The notes beneath the pieces are model-generated. The model saw nothing but the letters and a program-made list of their open reading frames with translations. It was not told the origin of the DNA and did no database searches. From positions 4,395,688 through 4,459,687 of the forward strand of contig JACDOX010000015.1 in NCBI GenBank assembly GCA_014549065.1: DNA of 64,000 bases, read 5' to 3'. Positions 1 to 11,420 of this stretch are shown here, piece after piece (the first letter of the stretch is position 1; each line of letters starts with the position of its first letter). The translations under genes and the position numbers were made by a program. The DNA comes from Cardinalis cardinalis. Lineage: Eukaryota > Chordata > Aves > Passeriformes > Cardinalidae.

Positions 1-780
1 GATGTTGGTGAGAGGCAAGTCAGCGATGACAAGAGTAATAAGGAAGTGGTCTGCTAAAAGTAATGAGGATCTAGTGAATAAGGACATAGAGGCAGATACT
101 TGTACCATGTGGTTCTGGCATATTAAAATTTGCAACAGAAATGTCCCATTGTCCTTTTGAGTTTCCTTTGAATTTCCATTCTTTTTTTTTTTTAAGACAA
201 GATGCTATTATCCAATCAGATGCATGAAACTAGGCAACAAAACAAAATGATTTTGCAAAGATACTAGCATAGCCTGAAATTTCTTGCCTGCCTATTTCCC
301 ATCTCCATCTTCCTCTCCAGGCCTGCTTCCCTGGCTGCTTANATCTCATCTTTTCTGTCCTGGCTGGATGGCAGGTCTTTTTGCTCTAGTATATTCTGGG
401 CTTGATTATTCACTGAGAGATCTAAATTCTCCCACTCTGAACAAACGGTACTTGGATATGCTGAATTAATTATTTGCTAAAAACAGTCCAAATCAAAACA
501 AGTGTGTTACCTGAATGTGTCTATGTACAAGAACTAAATAGCTGAGTACCTTAAAGACCTCCAAGAATGCAGAGAAACAATAAATAATAATAAAAAAATG
601 GCAATTTTTTCCCCTAGAAGACAATAAAGGATGCTTTCTGTGTTCAGTTGTGGGACTCAGAGAAATGGAATCTAAAAAAGTGAACATTATGCATTAAACT
701 GAGAAATTAAAGTTTAGCAGTTATTGATGGCTTCTCAATGTATTAACATAGGCAGTAATGAGATATAATGGCAATTGATT
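1..780. other. Unique AT-rich DNA, no gene seen
   Basis: No recognisable exon, RNA gene or transposon was found here. The stretch contains a short T run near 182-193 and ordinary AT-rich sequence. All open frames are short and unrelated to any family I recognise. Confidence 0.6.
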
Positions 781-1400
781 AAGGTCATTGGTCAGCAGCT
801 GGCTGAACANGAGCCAGCATGTGTCCATGTGGCCAAGAAGGTCAATGGCATCCTGAGCTCTATCAGAAATAAAGTGGCCAGTAGGACCAGGGCACTGTTT
901 GTCCACCTGAACTTGGCAATGGTGAGTGCTGTGTTCAGTTCTGGGCCCCTCATTGAGGGGCTGGAGCATGTCCAGAGGAGGACAGTGGAGCTGGGGAGGG
1001 GTGTGGAACACACATCCTATGAGGAGGAGCTGAGAGAGAACTGGATGTTTAGCCTGGAGAAAAGGAGGCTTAGGGGTGACCTTATCACATTCTTCATCTC
1101 TGAGATGAGGCTGTAGCCAGGTGGGGGCCAGGCTCTTCTCCTAAGTAGCAAGCAGTAGGACAAGAGAAAATGGCCTCAAGTTGTGCAAGGGGAGGTTTGG
1201 ATTAGATATTAGGAAAAATTTCTTCACTGAAAGGGTGGTCAGGGACTGAAACAAGCTGCCCAATTAAATGGTGGAGTCACCATAGCTGGAGGTACTTAAA
1301 AGATGTGCAGATGTTCTTGTGAACATAGTTCAGTGATGACCTTGGCAGTGATGGGTTAATGGTTGAACTTGGTCTTAAAGTCTTTTCAAAACTAAACAAT
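781..1400 (+). mobile_element. CR1 LINE, 5'-truncated and decayed, 3' end of ORF2 plus 3' UTR
   Basis: This matches the 3' part of the bird CR1 (chicken repeat 1) non-LTR retrotransposon in sense orientation. Landmarks in the usual CR1 order are 'gtggccaagaaggtcaatgg' near 829, 'gtgttcagttctgggcccct' near 931, 'agcctggagaaaaggaggct' at 1051, 'aatggcctcaagttg' near 1169 and 'ttaggaaaaatttcttcac' near 1210. CR1 copies are typically 5'-truncated on insertion, and this one retains only about 620 bp. It carries internal deletions relative to the family (around 915-925 and 948-955) and many substitutions, so it is old and inactive. The end near 1400 is approximate because the terminal short repeats typical of CR1 are not clear. 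Confidence 0.93.
784..1116 (+). pseudogene. C-terminal relic of CR1 ORF2 (reverse transcriptase polyprotein)
   Basis: The frame through 775-1116 reads as the C-terminal tail of CR1 ORF2, downstream of the reverse transcriptase catalytic motifs. Recognisable pieces are a VAKKVNGIL segment, VASRTR, HVQRR, SYEE and SLEKRRLRGDLI (from 1051), which appear in this order in bird CR1 elements. No catalytic residues lie in this part. Two short deletions have removed residues between VASRTR and HVQRR, and the usual downstream YNYLKGG-like end is replaced by diverged sequence before a TAG stop. It is a dead fragment, not a gene. Confidence 0.88.
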
Positions 1401-2160
1401 TACAGGATTTTTTGAAATCTGTGGGTAGCAGTGCCTTCTCAGAACCAAATCTGAGTTGAAATTGTGGGTGTTTTAGTGACTTGTTTTAATGATTTCAGAA
1501 GAAATGGTTTGTTTGAAATGGGCCGGAGATGGGAGAAAACTGAGAAATAAGTGCAAGAAACATCACCTGAATGGAGAGGAGCTGAGCCAACTTTTCTTCT
1601 ATAGCTCTGCCAGGAGATGACAGAAAAGGGAGGAAAAAGAGCAAAAAAATAATTCTGTAACCATCTCACAGAACATCTCCTGAGATTTTGTTTGTCCTTT
1701 CCCAGCACAGTTTTTTTGAGGATATGTTGAGTACTCCCAATTCCTTCAGTCAAAAGAATGACTTCCAGAGAGATGGGAAGTGTATCTGGAAGGACAGAGT
1801 ACAGATTGTTGGTAGGGAAAGAGGGAACTGGGGAACAAGGCAGCTGGAGGTACAGATCAGTGAGGGAGGGGCTGTAAGAAAGGTTTGGTTTACATGAGCA
1901 TAGTTTGAATAAACTTTTAACACTGTTGACCTCCAAAACCCCTGTGTACTTCATTAATCATCCTGTACACAGATGAGAACTTTCAGAACATCTGGTGCCT
2001 TCCTGAAGATCTCGGGTGTATAGGAACTTCAACCTTTAATTTCAAATCACTGTGAACTTTAGATCAAAAGCTGCAACAGATTCTGCGTCACTCACAAAAA
2101 GAGAAATTTTACATCTCCACTACTTAATAAAGGGTATTTTGGGTTTGGTAGATTTTTTTT
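1401..2160. other. Unique DNA with purine-rich plus strand, no gene seen
   Basis: The plus strand is purine-rich from about 1500 to 1890. This depletes stops on the minus strand and produces a 171-codon open frame (1439-1954, minus) with no recognisable motif. An AATAAA occurs near 1908 with no transcript evidence. Nothing else is supported. Confidence 0.5.
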
Positions 2161-2164
2161 AGGT

Positions 2165-2265
2165 TTTTTACTTGTTTGTTTGTTTGTTTTTTTTTTTTTT
2201 TTTTTTTTGTCTGTATGGGCTTTTTTCCTTGTTGTTGTTGTTTTGTTCTGTTTTGTTTTGTGTTC
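2165..2265. repeat. T/G-rich simple repeat: (TTTG)n, T22 and TTG/TTTTG tract
   Basis: A short TTTG array runs into a 22-base T homopolymer at 2187-2208. It is followed by TTG and TTTTG repeats to about 2265. This is a low-complexity tract with no terminal features of a mobile element. Confidence 0.9.
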
Positions 2266-4239
2266 GTAGTTTAAAGGAGAAACTGCATGCCACTAATCAG
2301 CCATGGCACATGCACACACATACACTATTCTATGTGAATAGTTCTCCAATGTTACTTTGTAAGAACCTTACACACTTCACTTTGATTAACACTTTGATAA
2401 GACATATATTTTCCTTGAAGAAAGTGAGGCCATGGGGATTTGTTAAAAATTCAGAAAAGAAAGATACTGTGAAAAGATTTAATTCAGTTACTGTAAGTAA
2501 TACATTCTACTAATGTAATATGGACACAAAAAAATGTTAGACCCCTTGAGAAATTAGGATAATCTTGTTTGATGCTTTATGAATGTATATAATTGTATTT
2601 ATGTATGTGTCTGTATGTATATCTACATTTATGAAAATATTGTTATGCATGTGCCTGTGTATGAATACATTTATAAAACAAATCCATGACCATAAATCAG
2701 CTCAACAGAAACAGTTTAAAGTGGACTACTGTACATCTTTATTTAAAATACGCAGGATGCCAAGATAGAAAAACACTAAAAAAGAAATACATATTGTTTT
2801 TGAAGCTGAAGCATCAATATGGTTGTAATTTTAATGTTTCTTGCTGGAAAAAGGTCATCTTTGGTGAGGTCGGGTTTTTCTTAAGGTCATTTCACATTGA
2901 GATATCTGCCTGCTTTTGACATTTCATCTAGAAGAGGCACAACTATTCTGACACATGAAATGGGTTCTTTACAAACCCAATGGCTATTTCTATCAACATC
3001 TGTTATTCTTACACAAAAGGGGAATATGCATTGATTGCAAACAAGGCTTCACATTTTTAAAAGAATATTAATATATATATTTTGTGCTTAAAGGTACAGC
3101 AATGTCCATCTGAAACAGAAACGGAATGGAACAGTGATCTATAAAAGACTGAAAAAATAACCTCATAAATGGCATATTTTACTCTTAAATAGAATTAAAT
3201 AAATTTAAATATGTTAATTGTGGTTGGTAAATTGTCACACTGCTTTCTGTAAAGCAGCAGGGCAGTGAAATTCACTAAGCATTTGTGTAATTGCTTTGTG
3301 ATATTAACACAGAAAAAGCACAATAAAAATATTTTTCTTTACATTTTGTGGGGGATTTTTAATTCCATATTCATTTGCAAATTTCAGTTCCCTCTAGCAC
3401 TGAGTATGATAGGAAAAATCTGTTGCCATGTAAATCCCCCATCTTGTATCCCCATATTTTTAACCCCAGAATTATTATATATTCGTGATATGATATCTAT
3501 GTAACTAAAATAAACTCTGTCAAACTAATTTGGACTCACAGGGAAAANTTAATTTTCCTGTAAGACAATCCAGGACTCCAAAAGTGGTTCACAGTATTCC
3601 TCTCCCAAGGAACAACCCAGGAAGACCATACTTTGTCCTTGCTCCTTGNTTGCAAACATCTCTATTAGACTTTGGAAAATCCAAAGCAGAAGCATTTAGT
3701 TGAGCATTCTGTAGTTAGGATCCACCAGCTGAGTGCTGTGACCAGTCACGTGGTGTTATATCTGTTCCCATATTGATGATCTGTTTTTACAAGCCATTGC
3801 TTTCTCCCAAAATGAATGCCATTTTATCAGAAAACAGGTTTTGTTTTCGGATGATATTCCTTTGGCAAGTGCTCAAATCTGCTGTTTGTGGATGTTTGTA
3901 GGAACATTGCTTTGCTCACATAAGTATTTGAGAACAGCGAATAATAAAGGACATGAAGAGGCTGAATCCAATTCCTGTTCTCCCATCTAACAAGCTGTAA
4001 GTGAACAATTTTTGTACTATCTCTACTGGCTCACTGATCTTACAGCACCAGTAAACTCTGCATGTTTGGAGTCAGTGTGCTTTCCTACTTACTAAATATG
4101 TCATATTTAACTTTCTGCAACATTTGGATGTATCGCAGACTTTCACAGAGAACTACAGGTGCTGCTTTTCTGGACTGAAGCCATATGTCCATAGGGCATT
4201 GAAGAGGTTAACATCCAGGTGCAGGAGNTTTATTGTTGG
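2266..4239. other. Unique AT-rich DNA, no gene seen
   Basis: AT-rich sequence with TATA- and TGTA-type microsatellite-like patches (about 2583-2680 and 3070-3080). No exon, RNA gene or transposon was recognised. Confidence 0.55.
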
Positions 4240-4660
4240 AACATGTTCTGCATTTCTTCCAGACTGCGGCCTCAAATAAACACCTTTATCATAGTTTATT
4301 AAAATGTCATAATTAGATTTATTTAACGCACTGGGATCCAGAGCATGTCAGCTCTGTAGATGATTGAAAAATGCTTCATCAGCTTTTGATGGCTTCATAG
4401 GACAGCAGGGAAATCCACTCCTATTACCCACTAATGCATCTCTATTTGAAAACAGGACTTGAACATTCTTCTCAGTTTGCGCATTTACTGATAGAAAGAG
4501 AGTGCAAACACTCTCACATTCTGCAGTGTTGCATTTGATTAGAAAATAATGCTTGAGGTATGAATACGCTGAAGTAATGTTAAGGAAACATTAAAGCACC
4601 CTTAAATCTGCCATTTTACGCCTAGGGCTTTGCAGTTATCATTTGAAATGTGTGGCCTCT
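4240..4660. promoter_or_regulatory. Candidate conserved non-coding element
   Basis: The block has the texture of vertebrate conserved non-coding DNA: AT-rich homeodomain-type motifs (CATAATTAGATTTATTT near 4305), scattered retained CpG and no reading frame. No ambiguous base occurs between 4228 and 5239. A short 7-bp hairpin with a CAAA loop lies at 4498-4515. Edges are guesses and conservation has not been tested. Confidence 0.3.
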
Positions 4661-7600
4661 TTTTAAATGGTTCCACAAGAGTAGCAACTGCTGCATAATG
4701 GTACAAATAAAAATAATACTGAGGTGTAAGTAGTGGCTCTGATAGTCGTACTTATTCCCATGTAAAGCCTGGAGTGATAAAACAGTTTTCCAACTTTCAA
4801 TAACATCATCAGCACGCTGTATTTGGCCAGATCATTGACCAAAGAGGCAAAGAAGCACAAATATTAACATCTTGTATTGTGCCAATGTCCATCCAAGTAA
4901 AAATTTCAGGTATCTCCATTTAAGAAAATGGTACGTATGGAATTTAAAATAACTAGGAGCAAGATGAGAGAATGGTCTATAATGGAGCAACAAAGACAAG
5001 TTTGTGCCCCATACTGATTTATCACAAAGAAGAGCCTGAAGCTGCTTCAAGACACCAAACTGGTTACACATGGACAAAAGGGGATTTTGGGGAGCTGTCA
5101 GTTGATAACTAATGAGAATTTCAAATTTGGGCTTTAAATATTGTGAGTCTTTTTTATGCTGATAGGTAATCTAGAAAGAATACAAGAAAAAATGTGCAAC
5201 AAAGGTCTACACACATTTCAGTAAATGGGAACCAGAAANTTCTTTACATCACAACGGATCAAGCTTTCCACCAGGCCAGTTTAAAATCTCCTCCAGACTG
5301 GTTTGCACAGGAGCTTCCTCTGGCAGTAATCCCCATAACTTCCGTGGAGCAAGCAGCATAAGGGCTCTCTGCCTTCACTGCCCTGGAATAGTATCAGTTT
5401 AATGATGAACGTCTGCCCATCTGANAAACCCAGATTTATCCTTGCAAGGCTGAGCCCAACAATAGTTCATAATTTTTCAAGCAGAAATAAAGATAATTGA
5501 AAATGTATGGATGCCATTTACTTCCAAAAAGTGTTGATCAGATGTTTCACTGGGCAGAAGATGCACAAACATGTTAAGTTCTGAGGCAGCTGAGCTCACT
5601 TCCAAGGGTAATGGGCCCTGTGCTATTTGCTTGTCTTTATTCTCCTGCCCCAACCAGTTAAGACCAAAATGTGAGAAAACAAGGGGAAAAAGGGTATGTA
5701 TCTACTTGCATGGATTTGAATAGCAGGATGATAGTTATCTTCAGTCACTGTGGTGGGTGGGAGCCTGACACTGAAAGAATTTGAGGAGGAAGTGCTGAGT
5801 GAGAAAATCACTGCCTAAGAGAAGGGTTGCATACTTGACACATGGAAAATATGCACTCTGTAGGTGGGTATTTAGTAGACTAAGGTAAAGGAAGAAATAT
5901 GCAGGAAGAGAATAACTGAAGAAATATTACACAGAAGAAAAGAAAGTAAAGTGTCTGAAGTGACCAAATTTCTCCTCGGACTCTTGCATGGTCATTGCTG
6001 CCATTGCTGATGCCACTGCATATTGCTCTGTATCTTGTTAGGGCACCACATTGGGGTTTTAGGCTTCCCCTAATCNTTCCCCCACAATCTCTTATTGAAA
6101 GGAAGGAACAAAGAAATCATTCTGAGTATCTTTCTCATCATAAGGCAGTGATTCAGATTCTTTCTTCCATTTTCATCCTTTGTTGATTGAGTTGTCAAGC
6201 ACCCAACCTTGGCAATAGTAGCTGAAATAAGCAATGTCTTCATAGCTTTGCCATGCTGTGTCAGTACTGAATAACTGAGCCTTATCGACTGCATGCTGAG
6301 TCCAACATTCAGCTGAGCTCCTTCNGAATTTTTATCACTATTTTTTATATGACACTCAGAAAGACCTTATCCACAATGAATTGTAAACTTGAATTCTGCT
6401 TTTTCTAGAAATCCCTAGAAGGCACCCACATCTGGAGGAATTCTGCCCATAACAAGAAGTACATGTGATAAGTTGATGCAGTTCTCAGGGACTATGTTCT
6501 GCAAGTTGCACTGTAATATGTCAAAATCTCTTGGAGTTTCACTGGAGACTTAGTGGACATGAAATGTAGCCCTCTTGCTCTGCTATAAATATTTATTGAT
6601 AGTTCTCTTGACGGCACCAGAAATAATAGTAAAAAATATTTTGGTACATTAGGGCCTATGTCAGTATTGGATGGTGGTATGAGAACATTTAAGCTGCAGA
6701 GTGTACATTGATAGCTTTAGTTCCAGCAATGGAAGCCCTTACTGACATCTCCAACTTATGTGCAGGACATGGAGATACAAAAGCAATTCACTCTGAACTG
6801 AATCATAGAGCCAGTGAGTTCCATTATATAATGTTGTTTTATTGGTCAGTTTTGTCCTTTATCAGTTCCCAATAACCTGATAAAGTTGATAAGCTCAATA
6901 TTTTAGTAAATTTGGTGCAAATGGAATTAACTTCTGTGATTTCTTAATTACTGATGCTTGAATTCATTGATGACAATAATAGAAAAATCTCAACCATCTC
7001 TGGATTAATTTTGCATCACAGGGGGTGGGAGGGAGGACANAGACTAGGAGGAGTGAGGGGAAGGAATCTAATTTCATTTGGCTGTCATCTATCCATGATA
7101 TTTCTGGATCTGATGCCTCCAGTGTGTTTCCCATCACAGCTGTTTGATGTTGCATGTTATAAAANTGTATTTCCAAAAAAAAACCAAACAAAAATAAGGC
7201 TGTTTCTGGAACAATATAAAATGTTTTTACATGAAGCATTCAGATGACCTCACAGTTTTGTACTCATTCCAGTATGGAAACATGGTGTAGGATCACNGAT
7301 GCCTAATTTTTGCCCTCCTTCTAGTCCCATATTTTTTTTTACTGTATCTACAAATGTTTTATTCACACATGTTTTGTACATAATTTTACCGAGATAAGAT
7401 TTTACTAAGTTATCAAAATCTAGCCTCTTTTAGGGAAATCGGAGACTATCTGCTGTATCTCTTAGGTCAAACACCATTCCATTAATGTACTCTGGTTGTT
7501 TCTCCTAGGAATGTATATACATTTTTATCTCATGCTTTCATTGCAACTGTGAGAGAGCACCAGAAAAAAGCACCTCTGGCACCTCATCTTCAATCAAAAG

Positions 7601-9820
7601 AAGAATGACTATTCTCAAGACTCCATAGCTCCACATTATTAACATTTTGGTTCTGCATCTCTGCACCTAACCTTCTCTTACTTCTAGTTTATGTGAAGAA
7701 GTCTTTAATCTTTCCACAAGATTTTAAAATGGAAATAAAACCTAAAAAAAACAACCAATAAAACCAACAAAAAAACAGTATACCAATGCCATTGATTTCC
7801 CCACAGGAGCAGAAAGAATTACTATATTTTCACACTCTATTAGAGGCCACTCTTAAAACTATTAAGATGTTCTGTATGGAGTGGGCCAAACTGTCCTGCG
7901 GAGTAAACTTTCTGAGTTCAGGAGAGCTGCATAACTTTCCAATAGAAAAGATGTGAACAACTACAGTCAATTTGTATGTTATCTACCTGAATTTTTTTTT
8001 TCTGAATCTATCCTTCAGTATCCTAATTCTATATTGTAACTGTGAAGAGGAACAATGACTAATGAATATGACTCTATTGTTACTTATCCCTGACAATACT
8101 ACTTATTTCTACACAGTTACACACCCTCCACAAGTGAAAGAAAATGTGCAAACAAAATTGAAGTTACATGTTATTCAAAATATTATTCAGAGGTCACANT
8201 AGGGAGTGTGAAAATTCAACATGAAAACAGGACTAATCTCCAAAACATTAAGTGNGACAAAATTATGGGCTTAATCTCATCACAAATACAAAACTATGTT
8301 GTATCTTTTAGAGATTTTGCACTTNTCTCTAATATACNCTTTTCATCAATGTTATAGACTGCATACTTCTGAAAGCTCTTCTGTGACCTAAAGTTTCCAC
8401 ATGTCATGTTGTTGAAAAAAATAAATATCCAACTCTATTTTAAAGAAAAGCACTAATTTCCAACTGCTACAAAAGCTTTTTTTTTTGATACCTTGTTATC
8501 ATGTCTTAGGACCATCAATTTCCTCAAGCTTTCTCCATTTTAAAATTGACAGAGGTAAATGCTATTAATGTACATGATGGAGATGAGCTTGAAATTTTCC
8601 CGATTATTTTTTCTTTGAAATAATTCATTATAATATTATTTGTAAGTGTTTTCAATAACATGTATTCAGGGAAGCAATATAAAATTCTATGCTTTCATCT
8701 TAAGGTTTTCTTTAAAGGGGTTTTAAAGTTTAGTCNGTTGGATCATCAGAAGACAGGTTCCACTGCAAGTGGACCACTCACTTTCACTTCATATTGTATA
8801 TGTTTTCATTGTGGGTGGAAGAGAGGCAGCTTTATGTTTGTTAGGGTGGATTTTACCTGCTGATACATCCCTTGAAGTTTGTGGCCAGAGGCTGGTTGAT
8901 TAATTTTGCCAGTAGAGATGGTTTATTTTTGGTTACCGAATCATGTAAAAAAAAAAAAAAAAGCTATTCTTGCTATTTTTAACATATTTTTTGCATGCCT
9001 GGCATTACCACTGAGTTGCTAGTGAATCTACATATACAAGAACCCTACTTTATTTCAGCTCTCAAATAGGATATTGTTATTCTCTAACTAGGCTTGTATT
9101 TGTTTGTGGATGAACCTTTTACCAAGAAGAACTAGGTCTCTGTACATTCCATAAATAATCCATTATTATTTCCAGCATATTAATTCAATTTTTATAAACA
9201 ATAATAGATTTTAGCAGAAAAATAGTATGACAGACAATAATATTTATTTAATTTTTATTGTATCACAAAATCTCCAATAAAGATAGCTTTCCTTCTTGAA
9301 TACTGCCTTATTCACAAAACTAGTAGTCCTTATTCCTTATTTTACAAGGTGTGTGCTTGATCTCATTTTCAGAAAAAGAGTTGAAATATCCATATAATCC
9401 TTCCCTTTATTGTTTTGCTCAGTTTATGAACTAACAAATCTAATATGTATGACCAAATCACAAGAAGAAAAATATTTTCTCAAACTTTTTCTTCTTAGAT
9501 AAAGTTAGGGTAAAGAGCATTTCCTTAGAACAAAGGTATGATGTACAGAAATATCTTTTTCAGCAGGGACAAACACAGTATCTTGTCTTTAGATATAGAA
9601 TATATTTAGACAGTTTCAGGCCAAAATGTCCAATGTGAATTTGGATAAATGGATTTGTAGAGATATTGGATATGAACCATGCAGCATAAGTTTTTTGTTT
9701 TGGTTTTTAGTTGAATTTGTTTCTTTCCTGAATAAAGTCAAATTTTCTGCCTTTTTTTTTCCTGTGGATGAGAAATTAATGTCCAGCCACTGAGGTCTGA
9801 ATCTGCTTCCAGAGGAGAAG
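4661..9820. other. Unique AT-rich DNA, no gene seen
   Basis: Long unique stretch with A runs (8947-8963, 17 bases) and a C-punctuated A-rich tract near 7741-7776. Isolated ambiguous bases are frequent. No coding exon, structural RNA or transposon could be identified on either strand. Confidence 0.5.
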
Positions 9821-9916
9821 GATGTCAAGGCAANCATTCTGGAAAAATAATTTCTGGAANCAACTTAAGATGTCAAGGCAAACATTCTGGAAAAATAATT
9901 TCTGGAAGCAACTTAA
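9821..9916. repeat. 48-bp tandem duplication, two copies
   Basis: The unit starting gatgtcaaggcaa at 9821 is repeated head to tail from 9869. The copies are identical except where the first carries two ambiguous bases (9834 and 9860), at which the second copy reads a and g. The near-identity suggests a recent duplication or an assembly effect. Confidence 0.93.
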
Positions 9917-11129
9917 GAACTTCAGAATCACTTGATTCTTTTAATTTGATACCATATCACATAAGCCTGTGAGAATCAGTAGCAGGAAAAGGAATCTGTT
10001 AGAAATGAGAAAAAATACTTCAGCTCTGATTGTAAATTCAATAAAATTGTCTGTTACATTCAATGGGGTTTTTGTGGCTAAAACTCTGGGACCCAGCACT
10101 TAGCCTTTTTGAACATCATGTCATTGGTCTTGGCCCATTTTTTTAACCTGTCAGTTTGTGAAAGATCAAATAAAACATTCAGCTCCAAACAAAAAAGTTT
10201 TTTCTATTTTTTTCCTATTTATTTGCTTGCTGAGTAGTAGATGACATAGAAAGTTTCAAAAAGATGCTAGAACTTGATTGAAAATAACAGCTGGAAATTT
10301 TGAGGCAGCTCTAGTCTTTGGTATCTTTTAGATACCAAAGACCATGCTATTATTTTCATTATTAGTTTCAATAGATGTCCAGATTAGAATATTGCTAGTT
10401 TGCAACTACTTCTTTTACTAAATAAGTTGCAGTGTTCTGCTCTGCTATTATAAATTTCAGTACATTTAGCAGCAGTGATAACTATAATAAATATTCAGCC
10501 TCAGGTCCTCTTGTTCTTTTAGGTATTTTAGCCTAAATAACTAGAGTTCAGCAATGCTAGGCAGTTCAAGGAAGAAATAAAATAAATGACAAGAATCTGA
10601 CCCCATAGTTGTAATTTCCCTTTTGCAAGAGTTACATCTTTGGATGTTTCTTAATGTCTAGACAGCAGCACTGCCCACCATTTTTTAAAAAGTTTTTTTG
10701 GTTCCCAGTGCTTTGCAATTTTTCTTCCCAGATATTGACCATGCTGTCACCAGCCATACACACATCACCTGCAGACAGGATCATTCCAGCACATGCTTCA
10801 GGAAATCATACATGTATGCATTGTTCAGGAAATTAACTAGTGCAGAATGTTCTTGTCAACTTCACTTTGAAGTAATTTTCCATTCTAGGCAATGTTTGAC
10901 ATTAGTTCCGGACAATCAAAATATTTACTGNGAATTAGCTACTTAGTGAGTAGAGCTTTTAAATTTATTTCTACATTTTTTTTCTGGGTGGGTTTTTGGT
11001 GGTTTTGGTGGTGGTGGGTAGAGTTGTTATATTTGTGTCACAATTCTTATTTCAAGGTACTCTAGGAGTAGTTTAGGCAAACATATTTTAGACTGTCAAT
11101 TGCTTGTGAGCTATTCACACCAAAAACTG
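9917..11129. other. Unique AT-rich DNA with one perfect hairpin and a T/G-rich tract
   Basis: No gene was recognised. The stretch contains the 13-bp hairpin at 10314-10342 (listed separately). It also has a T/G-rich low-complexity tract at about 10975-11022 made of TTTTGG and GGTGG repeats. Confidence 0.5.
10314..10342. repeat. Perfect 13-bp inverted repeat with 3-nt loop
   Basis: Arms 10314-10326 (starting GTCTTTGG) and 10330-10342 (ending CCAAAGAC) are exactly complementary around a TTT loop. The stem is too short for a microRNA precursor and no T run marks a pol III terminator. Function unknown; it could be a chance hairpin or a short palindromic footprint. Confidence 0.85.
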
Positions 11130-11420
11130 CCTTATCATTCCTTTTAAACTTGTTCCACTTAAATCATATAATTCTGCTTTTGCTCCCTCAAGTCAGTGGA
11201 AAGACCTTTTCTGAACATGGAGGCACTCATTAAAAGGGCTTAATGCGGATGAAAAAGGTAACTAAAGGCTTCATTTCAGCATGCTTTTTCTTAAAAGCTA
11301 GAAAATCAGTGCATTAAAGACACATTTGGGTTAGGACAATGGATTCATATGTGGCGTGGCTAACTCATACAGAGTAAATAATTAAACATTCATAAAAGTC
11401 CCCAACTTTGGCTCCTCTAT
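11130..11420. promoter_or_regulatory. Candidate conserved non-coding element
   Basis: Dense AT-rich motif content (ATTAAAAGGGCTTAATGCG near 11229, AATAATTAAACATTC near 11377) with retained CpG and no frame. It lies inside an interval without any ambiguous base (10931-12697). Called on texture only; alignment to other vertebrates would decide. Confidence 0.3.

Noticed and set aside
1439..1954. 171-codon minus-strand open frame
   Set aside because: It also lies in a purine-rich plus-strand stretch and shows no family resemblance or conserved motif.
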